A DNA stretch of 37,178 nucleotides from Liolophura sinensis (lineage: Eukaryota > Mollusca > Polyplacophora > Chitonida > Chitonidae). The position numbers and the translations under genes are program-made. A model generated the notes under the pieces. It saw only the letters and a list, made by a program, of their open reading frames with translations, had not been told where the DNA came from and searched no databases. Location: contig NW_027018345.1 in NCBI RefSeq assembly GCF_032854445.1, positions 1-37,178 of the forward strand, in the 5' to 3' direction. Below are positions 31,401-37,178 of the stretch, one piece after another. Position 1 is the first letter of the stretch, and each line of letters opens with the position of its first letter.

Positions 31401-34015
31401 TCCAACGCTTCCTGACCTCTGTTGTATGCTCTATCAACCTCACCCAAGTGGCAGTCCTGATTAGCCTGCAATAAAGAATTTTCATCAGTAGTAAAATTCA
31501 ATTATTTACCTGATATAAATATATATAAATAATTTGGTTTTTATATGCAAAGCTTACTTCACACATACACGACAGATGAGTTTACAATGGTGAAAGAAAG
31601 CTGATGGGGGAAAAATGTGGACAGGTCCCGGTTTCCGACCAAATACCTTCCACAAACTCTCAATCTGAAAACATTTGAACTCTTCCAACTTAACACAGTT
31701 TACTCCACATACTATGTTACAGACAAACTTAACCTATGGGAGAGGATGATCGCTGGGCTGTCCTGAATTACACATTTGAGACGATTTTCACGATGTGGCA
31801 GCAACATTGACCAAATGATTTCTTACCTGCTCTCTTCCTTTTGCCCATACAGCCTCAATGTAAGCACCGTCAACATTCATTCCTAGAGAGAAATATACAT
31901 GACTTATTATATAACGCCTTCTCACCTTGATCTTCCTTTAATTTTATTTCTTGAAAGAATGAGGACGTAGTACAAATGCTACACATCAGTTAAAAAAGTG
32001 TTCCAGATACCGTATACCTAGAGTTTCTCCCAAAGAAAACTTCTTATTTTCTCAAAAAATTCCTGGCAAAATGGTCCCGGGATCTTGGGTTCAATATTCA
32101 GCCTATTACATGTAACTGTTGAAACAACTTCCCTCTTTTAAACATTTGATCATTTAATGTTCAACAGCTTCTTTTCATGCTGAATGATTTATTGATTGGC
32201 GCGTTTTTACGCTGTACTCAAGAATATTTCACTTATACGACGGTGATCAGCATTATAGCATGAGGAAACCAGGCAGAGCCTGGTGGAAACCACAACCATT
32301 CACAGGTTGCTGGCAGACCTTCCCATCCATGTTGAATGAGGGGTGATATTAAGTTAATAATTAGCTACCATAAAAGCCAATTTATACAGAAATTTATCCA
32401 AACAAATATTCTAGAGAATGCCCACACCTTATGTTTTGAAGTGTGAATTTATACTGTATGTGCTCTTCTGTAAATATATGTAAGTCTGTCCCATAAATGT
32501 GAGCCATTTCCTGTACGTAGTTGGAGTATCAAACATCCTATAGGCAAGTGATGTGTCAGTTATTCACTGTTTCATCTTAATTACTTGAGTTAGCATGTTT
32601 TCCAAATATTCTCCCTTAGATGTTGGTGGATATTTCTATCATGTAATTTTCTGTAAACATCAATCAAGTGAAAAACTAGTTAAAACATACTAATGTGCCA
32701 CATGCGACTGACAAACGAAAATGAACTTTTACTTATCAGAAACAGAACTATCCGAATGGAAATATATCACACTCTATAAATGCACACAAAAACTACATTC
32801 GCCTACCGATAGAAAAAATATACTTCCGTTAATGCATTTGTATTTATCCAAAACCAATCAACACAACTCCAAAATAAATAATTTTTCTCACCATTAAGTT
32901 TAGTCATGGCCATGATAGTAGCATCTCTGTCTCTAAAATGAATGAATGCATAATCTCTTATCTTCTTTACTCTTTCCACAGCGTTGTCTCTTCCCACAAC
33001 TTGACTGCACAGCTTTCTAATTTTGTCTTCTGTAGTTGTCGACATAAGGTTCCCCACGTGCAAAACCACCCTCTGTAATACAAATATGCACAACATAAAT
33101 ATTATTCCAGTCATACAAATATGCACAATATTAATGTACAAGATGACGACGCATCAGTGCTTTTCAGCCATAAGTGACTATATTAATTATCACCACAGCC
33201 TCCAATACAAAAGAAATCACTTGTTGCAAGAAATGTTGCACGCGCGCGCGCACACCACCCTCTCATGACAGAAAATGCAACAAATGCTGCACGCGCGCAC
33301 ACCACCTTCTCGTGACGGAAAATGAAAGAGCAGACGATAAGAAATTTCAAGAAGTTACGCGACATTTTACACATATCCACCCACACAAAATACCCCTCTG
33401 ATACAAAAAAATTTAGTTCAATTATAACTTTTCAAATAACGGCTTACATAAAGGTCAAATTTGTTTGGACTGTGATACCTACTCGTGAATTTTACAACTA
33501 ACCAACCGATATTTCCGACGTCTGGTGCCGTCTACATTGGCAATTAAATGTGTTTTAATTTGCAACGAAGAGACAACCAAAAAAGCTTCTATAGTGGAAA
33601 TTACATGACTTACAGGAGAGTTGCGAACACACAAGAGCTGGTCTTTACGAATTTCGTAGTTGTGAAGCTCCTTTACCGCTTGATTCGCGTGTTCTTTGTT
33701 AGTGTATTTAACGAATCCATATCCTCTATGGGGTCCAGAGCGGCGGTTCATTACGAGTTTCAGTTCGTAAATCTTTCCTATCTTCTCAAATACTGGAACG
33801 AGCTCGTCTTCGTAACAGTCTCTTGGAATACCTCCGACGAAAATTTCACAACCCTTTAAAGGAGCCGGGCTTTCCCAGTCGGGAGGTGGACCGCCGTACT
33901 TTCTTTCCCATTTTTCTTGCCGTATGGTGTATCCTGTTCTCGCCATAAGTTTCAGCAAGGCTTCGTTTGGCTCCCGGGTCACACGACGTGGCAAAGCCTC
34001 CTCCGCGGACGCCAT
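25309..34015 (-). CDS. A1CF/RBM46/RBM47-family RNA-binding protein, lacking RRM2
   Basis: Exons in transcript order: 34015-33614, 33072-32892, 31882-31827, 31465-31367, 31240-31142, 30832-30717, 30307-30154, 28828-28730, 28320-28253, 27187-27124 or 26999-26939, 26429-26313, 26026-25891, 25403-25309. All have GT-AG borders and every junction keeps phase; about 561 aa result if all three copies of the repeated exon are kept. The N-terminus reads [18 protein letters not shown] then [11 protein letters not shown], a family hallmark. RRM1 has CEIFVGGIP and [11 protein letters not shown]3 has LHVGNL and RDYAFIHF. The C-terminus has the DND1-type dsRNA-binding domain, [17 protein letters not shown] then [10 protein letters not shown] and [17 protein letters not shown]2 is absent from the 541-bp first intron. 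Family members bind AU-rich RNA and act in RNA editing, splicing or germline mRNA control. Which vertebrate paralogue is closest cannot be decided by eye. Confidence 0.88.
25891..26026 (-). CDS. A1CF-like exon: dsRNA-binding domain second half
   Basis: Acceptor TGTCTTTCAG|ATCACC, donor CTTGAAG|GTAAAG, phase 0 to 1. It encodes [20 protein letters not shown] to MQLGVPLE. The ORF that continues to 25727 is intron read-through: only the donor at 25890 matches the phase of the terminal exon. Confidence 0.82.
26313..26429 (-). CDS. A1CF-like exon: dsRNA-binding domain first half
   Basis: Acceptor TTCACTATAG|GTGCTC, donor TACAAG|GTACTA, 39 codons, phase 0 to 0. It encodes [20 protein letters not shown] to FLYK. 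Confidence 0.82.
26939..26999 (-). CDS. Arg/Gly-rich alternative exon, copy b
   Basis: 61 nt, acceptor CTGCCTCAG|AAGCCC, donor GCAGAG|GTGTGT, phase 2 to 0. It reads [18 protein letters not shown] and so on: one Met shorter, and Arg to Cys. It belongs to a 185-bp tandem duplication (26818-27002 and 27003-27190). Confidence 0.65.
27124..27187 (-). CDS. Arg/Gly-rich alternative exon, copy a
   Basis: 64 nt, acceptor GGGCATCAG|AAGCCC, donor GCAGAG|GTGTGT, phase 2 to 0. Spliced to the preceding exon it reads [19 protein letters not shown] and so on, then joins the dsRNA-binding exon in frame. This or copy b is required to correct the phase. Confidence 0.65.
28253..28320 (-). CDS. A1CF-like exon ([16 protein letters not shown])
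   Basis: Acceptor AATTTTTCAG|GGCTAT, donor GCAAG|GTAAGA, 68 nt, phase 0 to 2. A Tyr/Pro-rich linker. Confidence 0.78.
28383..28727. repeat. 23-bp minisatellite of 15 units carrying splice-donor copies
   Basis: The unit 'accctgacatatgaggaact'+ctt is repeated exactly 15 times. Two subtypes alternate irregularly: '..gaggaactctt' and '..cagagcccact' or similar. On the minus strand, six unit junctions read GTCAGGGTAAGAGTTCC or a one-base variant, the same as exon C's own end and donor. Confidence 0.9.
28730..28828 (-). CDS. Repeated exon, copy C (33 codons)
   Basis: Same length and phase as copies A and B but 2.3 kb further downstream, after two unrelated exons. The peptide ends SYVR, with donor GTCAGG|GTAAGA. 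Its 3' end merges directly into the 23-bp minisatellite at 28383-28727. Confidence 0.78.
29434..29960. repeat. 57-bp intronic minisatellite, about nine copies
   Basis: 'agacttgcctatctgtcaca' recurs at 29434, 29492, 29549, 29606, 29675, 29732, 29789, 29846 and (diverged) about 29903. The period is 57 bp, with one 12-bp insertion near 29640. It lies in the intron upstream of exon copy C. Confidence 0.88.
30154..30307 (-). CDS. A1CF-like linker exon ([20 protein letters not shown])
   Basis: Acceptor TTTGGTTTCAG|TTTTGAAC, donor GATGAG|GTAAGA, 154 nt, phase 2 to 0. It encodes [17 protein letters not shown] to PPLHVAEDE. The longer ORF into 30540 is intron read-through. Confidence 0.75.
30717..30832 (-). 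CDS. A1CF-like linker exon ([14 protein letters not shown])
   Basis: Acceptor TTGTTACAG|TCATTT, donor AACAA|GTAAGA, 116 nt, phase 0 to 2. Linker sequence of low complexity with no recognised domain. Confidence 0.75.
31142..31240 (-). CDS. Repeated exon, copy B (33 codons)
   Basis: Same borders and length as copy A. Differences are N to S, E to G and Y to S (ends SSVR), with donor GTCAGG|GTAAGA. It is preceded on its 3' side (31048-31139) by four 23-bp minisatellite units. Confidence 0.78.
31367..31465 (-). CDS. Repeated exon, copy A (33 codons)
   Basis: Acceptor TTTATTGCAG|GCTAAT, donor GTCAAG|GTAAGA, phase 0 to 0. The peptide runs [17 protein letters not shown] to SYVK. It is part of a 225-bp tandem duplication with copy B; the intron sequence is duplicated too. 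Confidence 0.8.
31827..31882 (-). CDS. A1CF-like exon 3: end of RRM3
   Basis: The acceptor is TTTCTCTCTAG|GAATG and the donor GAGCAG|GTAAGA, phase 1 to 0. It encodes [18 protein letters not shown], the last beta strand of RRM3. Confidence 0.85.
32190..32345 (-). repeat. SINE-like interspersed repeat, copy 4 (inverted, intronic)
   Basis: On the minus strand it shows 'gggaaggtctgccagcaacc', then the Cys-rich core and 'gtgaaatattcttgagtaca'. It lies in the intron between A1CF-like exons 2 and 3. Confidence 0.65.
32892..33072 (-). CDS. A1CF-like exon 2: RRM3 first part
   Basis: The acceptor is GTATTACAG|AGGGTG and the donor AATG|GTGAGA, phase 0 to 1. It encodes [20 protein letters not shown] and [19 protein letters not shown], matching the third RRM of the family, not the second. 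Joined directly to exon 1 it remains in frame. Confidence 0.87.
33228..33330. repeat. Two tandem copies of a ~51-bp unit with (CG)n tracts
   Basis: 'tgcacgcgcgcgcgcacacc' recurs with 'ctctcatgacagaaaatgca'. It lies in the first intron, where RRM2 exons would be expected. Confidence 0.7.
33614..34015 (-). CDS. A1CF-like exon 1: N-terminal hallmark and RRM1
   Basis: 134 codons from ATG 34015 ([11 protein letters not shown]) to donor CCT|GTAAGT (33613-33608), phase 0. The ORF continues into the intron past the donor; that extension is not coding. RRM1 spans about residues 55-130, with both RNP motifs intact. Confidence 0.88.
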
Positions 34016-34102
34016 ACCTACACCCTGCTGCACCCTGCTGGTCCCACTGCTGACGAACTAGAAGTAGGCAAACTGGACTTTGCCACGCACGTGCGTGGGC
34101 TT

Positions 34103-34586
34103 AGAAGAGCCCTACAGCGCCATCTATGATGTCCAATAATTATTGTTTTATTCAAATTTACATAGAAAAGGCATCAAATCCAGAGAATATGACCACAGAA
34201 ACGTGTAAGGCAACATATAGGTAAAAAAAATAAGCTGATAATTTGGAGGTATACGGTTATGTAGCACTCGCTGTGCCACTGCGAAAGCAGTTCACCCGTG
34301 AGTCTCAAGTATCGAAAATTGAACCGTTCATAGTACGAAATGTGAGAAGAGCCCTACAGCGCCATCTATGATGACCAATAATTATTGTTTTATTCCAATT
34401 TACATAGAAAAGACACCAAATCCAGAGAATATGACCACAGAAACGTGTAAGGCAACATATAGGTGAAAAAATAAGCTGATAACTTGGAGGCATACGGTTA
34501 TGTAGCACTCGCTGTGCCACTGCGAAAAGCAGTTCACCTGCGAGTCTCAAATATCGAAAATTGAACCATTCATAGTACGAAATATG
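34103..34586. repeat. 242-bp tandem duplication upstream of the A1CF-like gene
   Basis: 'agaagagccctacagcgcca' starts at 34103 and again at 34345. The copies stay nearly identical to 'ttcatagtacgaaat'. It covers the region just 5' of the start codon. Confidence 0.9.
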
Positions 34587-34779
34587 GCATGTGTTTATAC
34601 TTCAGTGAGTGTTCGGCTATACCAACTATCTGGGTGATTGAAAATGACCCAAATCCAATCTACTATCGCTGACATCGATTTGACAACAGGCATTGTCCTG
34701 TGTAATATTCAAAAATAGAAAAAACAAATTTTGTTTTCGCGTGGTTCTAGCTTCTGCACTGTCTTCTAGAACAGCTTAT

Positions 34780-34905
34780 CATGTTCCAGGCAAACTTTCG
34801 CACTGCGACGTCCAATGAGCGAGGGACATGACAGACAATGAGCGCGACAAGGAGCAAAACGTTGGCTTGTAAAGTTGAGTGGAGCAGCTCCAACAGCTCC
34901 ATGCT
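34780..34905 (+). promoter_or_regulatory. Degraded third copy of the promoter module
   Basis: The core 'gcaaaacgttggcttgtaaa' and 'gttgagtggagcagctccaa' (34854-34899) matches the cores at 19706 and 36730. CCAAT-like words (34812, 'gacaatgagcg' 34835) lie on the other side of the core compared with the intact copies, so the module is rearranged. Confidence 0.55.
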
Positions 34906-34911
34906 ATGCCG

Positions 34912-34984
34912 GCTATGCCAACCACCCCGACCCACCTGTGGAATGCTTCCAACAGATCATGTGATCAGCCATGGATGACCTACG
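34912..34984 (+). pseudogene. Inverted fragment of the A1CF-like terminal exon
   Basis: It reads [16 protein letters not shown]-stop and continues into the 3' UTR (agccatggatgacctac). It differs from the real exon at about five positions, and it is immediately joined to the degraded promoter module. Confidence 0.8.
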
Positions 34985-35285
34985 GTACATGTATATTGAT
35001 CCGGCACTTCAATCTTTCAGACATGGATATACATGTATAACTTAGATTAGGGCCTGTAAACTAAACACCTGCCTAAACATGGCCCGCATGAGAAAGGTTT
35101 GTATTATGATGTGTTATAATAAAGACCGTATATTTTGACAAATAGAGTTAATTTTTTTTTTTTCTTTTTTCATTTTGAAATTTCAGTTTAATTTTCTATC
35201 ATCTGTATCGATCAATTATACTGCTGGTTTAATATACAGAACCTGTTAAGTATACATGACACGTCTGAGTAAAAGTCAGACTTAC

Positions 35286-35341
35286 CTGGTGACGACACCC
35301 GCCTTGATTACTATAGGCTTGATTCTGGGATCAAGGAATGG
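35286..35341 (-). CDS. Candidate second exon of the zinc-finger gene (56 nt)
   Basis: It is bounded by GATTCCTTACAG|CC and ACCAG|GTAAGT on the minus strand. In phase 0 (the phase left by the zinc-finger exon) it is open: PFLDPRIKPIVIKAGVVTR. It could equally be a 5' untranslated exon of another transcript. Confidence 0.35.
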
Positions 35342-35904
35342 CTGTAAGGAATCAGTGACAAATCCGAACGTTATCTGAAGACGCCGCGTTTGGGCTTACT
35401 CTTCAGGAGATGCACTTACAATTTCTGCTTTTCTGACTGCTGTTGTTGTAGAGATGAAAGCGGCTTCTGCAAGATGGCAACAGTACCGAACAGCAGACGT
35501 TCATGATAAGACCGGAAGTACATCAACAACAGACGGAGCAGTTACCTCCCGTATTCCATATTATACTGATAGAGTAAAGCGTCCGCAGAGGCCCACTGCA
35601 TCCACACGTGAACAAATACATATACATGGGAAATGAAAACCATTACTGAAAACAGAGCTAAAGAAATACTGATTTCTGATAACGTTTGTTTCACCCATAG
35701 AGTACATATAAAAGTGTACTTGTTTGGGTGTTTATTAAGTCTCGGATTAAGGCAGTCTATCTTAATCCCAGATTGAACTCACTTGAACTCTTTGATAATT
35801 CCTGGTACAAATTATCCAGTTTCTGAGTTAAGAAAACAAGTTTTTAGAACTATAATCTATATGTTAATCTACTACATGTATATGACATGTGACCCAAGAA
35901 CCTC

Positions 35905-36115
35905 TCCACACTGGGGTCGCTGTGAGTCCAGTTCATGCTGGCTTCCTTTCGTGCCATACATGGGGAGGTCTGCCAGCAACCTGCCCATGGTTGTGGGTGT
36001 CCTCTGGGCTATGCACAAATTCCTCCCACCAAAATGTTGGTCGCCTTTGTATAAGTAAACATTTCTTGAGTATGACGTACACCACCATTGCTCAATCAAA
36101 TCAATAAATGAATAG
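35905..36115 (+). repeat. SINE-like interspersed repeat, copy 5
   Basis: Shows 'ggggaggtctgccagcaacc', 'tcctcccaccaaaatgttgg' and 'catttcttgagtatgacgta', then 'caatcaaatcaataaatgaa'. It lies in the presumed intron of the zinc-finger gene. Confidence 0.65.
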
Positions 36116-36248
36116 TAAGCAAGGCAGTGATGTCCATACCACGACCATGTTTAAACTTCCAAAGATAATTTGCTCATTCCTGTAATGTTGTGTTGGTGTT
36201 AAAAAAGTGTTCATAATAATAAAATAAAAAATAAAAAAAAGAACTTAC

Positions 36249-36587
36249 CTGGCTGTGTTCCCCACGTTGATGGACACGCCAGTCCCACAATCGGTAAAAA
36301 GTTTTACCACAGGCAATCGCACACACGCTCGTTGTTTTTTTCCATGCTCCCGCTGACAGCGCACCAAATGCTCCCATCGGGAAAACGCCCGCCCGCAGGT
36401 TGGGCAGGTGAATCCTTTTTTCTGGGGTTGGTGGTGTGTATGGTGGTGAGGGGTGGTGGTGCGTCTGCTGGTGACGCAGCCAGTCATCCCACCGACTGAA
36501 GTCTCTTGCGCACATCAGGCAGGTAAACGGCTTCTTCTTCTTCCCTTCACCTGCATGATTTCCATCTCCATCTCCATCTCCAACCAT
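36249..36587 (-). CDS. C2H2 zinc-finger protein, first coding exon (middle finger frameshifted)
   Basis: ATG 36587 lies directly after the promoter module. The 113-codon exon ends HSQ|GTAAGT (donor 36248-36243), phase 0. MVGDGDGDG and a Lys run precede finger 1, FTCLMCARDFSRWDDWLRHQ then QTH (C-x2-C-x12-H-x3-H). Finger 3 is CAIACGKTFYRLWDWRVHQ then RGEH. The middle finger (FTCPTCGRAFSRWEHLVRCQ then REH) is readable only in another frame between an A6 tract (36417-36422) and an A7 tract (36336-36342). Two opposite one-base indels in those tracts would restore it. Its first zinc His is Cys. The gene continues out of this exon; later exons are uncertain. Conserved Trp residues (RW.., LWDW) recur in all three fingers. 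Confidence 0.65.
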
Positions 36588-36880
36588 TCTCGCGCGCGGA
36601 TAGGTCCGTTTTGGGGGCCATCCATTGGTCCGTTTTTGGGGGCAAATCCCGCTCACCCATTGGTTCGTTTTTGGCGACAAAGAGCTCTTTTCGAGCTGTC
36701 CCACTCAACTTAACAAGCCGACGTCTTGCCTCTTTTTTTCACTCCCACTACCACCACTGCCCCTATACTATACTCTATTATACTACACTCCACTCTAGTA
36801 TACTCACCCCGTCGTGGAAAAAACACACCACCACTACCTGACACACACCTGACACGTCACAGATGTGACGTCACTCCATG
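36588..36880 (-). promoter_or_regulatory. Promoter module, copy 2
   Basis: On the minus strand, from 36880 downward: CRE palindrome TGACGTCA (36866-36873), purine tract, core 'gacgtcggcttgttaagttg' and 'gggacagctcgaaaagagct', then CCAAT boxes at 36663-36659 and 36628-36624. A third position is degraded to CCTAT. The ATG follows at once. It parallels copy 1 at 19540-19936. Confidence 0.7.
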
Positions 36881-37178
36881 CGCAAATAAGGCAAACACAA
36901 CAGAGCAGATTAAAATGACTGCATCTTGGGAAGGGCAGCCCAAATTACCGAAAAGCTCCTGATTAACCTTTGAATGACGAAGGCAATTCAAGAATGAATA
37001 ACCATTTATGCGCATGTCTTATAAATTCTTGAATAATGTTGAGTCGTACATGTAGCGATTTGACCATATGTGATATAGGGGACAACAAAAATAAATCTGT
37101 ACTTCCACTTCACTGCCAAATGTTAACAAGAATGTGGAATAACCCACCTTCCAGCTACAGGTTTTCAAATGACTTAAC
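36881..37178. other. Right edge of window, nothing recognised
   Basis: No ORF or repeat could be supported in this stretch. Confidence 0.5.

Noticed and set aside
35454-35636. Plus-strand 60-codon ORF
   Set aside because: No resemblance, no splice context and composition like surrounding non-coding DNA.

Overview
The window looks like metazoan nuclear DNA, most likely from a lophotrochozoan such as a mollusc. It is AT-rich, its genes have introns with GT-AG borders, and tRNA-derived SINEs of a molluscan type are scattered through it, with several families of LINE and DNA transposon. No prokaryotic operon, CRISPR array, rRNA or intact tRNA gene was seen. The taxonomic call is an inference from repeat style and protein resemblance.

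Layout. 1-3.9 kb: no gene, several SINE copies. 3.9-6.5 kb: a decayed minus-strand LINE whose endonuclease region holds five tandem copies of a 152-bp unit. 7.2-8.3 kb: an intact single-exon gene resembling phytanoyl-CoA hydroxylase-interacting protein-like (minus). 8.5-9.4 kb: an internally deleted PIF/Harbinger element with terminal repeats and TAA target duplication. 9.4-13.1 kb: non-coding, with a dispersed repeat, a foldback element and SINE fragments. 13.13-17.39 kb: a complete-length but frameshifted hAT-like transposon. It lies 75 bp past the stop codon of a multi-pass membrane protein gene (17.5-18.7 kb, minus), whose reading frame continues for 173 codons beyond one in-frame UGA.

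19.5-24.3 kb: a promoter module (CRE palindrome, four CCAAT boxes, TATA-like box) belongs to a PC4-like nuclear protein gene. A 2.4-kb 5'-truncated LINE with a 12-bp target duplication splits the promoter from the gene body. This LINE carries a third ORF (an SGNH/GDSL esterase) and four hairpins of shared architecture. The PC4-like gene has two phase-compatible terminal exons, one encoding a RHIM-like amyloid motif. The promoter module recurs in front of a C2H2 zinc-finger gene at 36.2-36.9 kb (minus), and a degraded third copy lies at 34.8-34.9 kb.

25.3-34.0 kb: a minus-strand RNA-binding protein gene of the A1CF/RBM46/RBM47 family, rebuilt here from 14 exons whose phases all fit. It has RRM1 and RRM3 but no RRM2, and a C-terminal DND1-type double-stranded-RNA-binding domain. 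One 33-codon exon is present three times, and one Arg/Gly-rich exon is present twice in a phase arrangement that forbids using both. Two intronic minisatellites lie in the gene; one repeats the exon's own splice donor. An inverted fragment of its last exon sits upstream of the gene beside the degraded promoter module.

The most novel material is the promoter-module gene family with its optional RHIM-like tail, the phase-locked duplicated exons and decoy-donor minisatellite of the A1CF-like gene, the covarying LINE hairpins, and the in-frame UGA.
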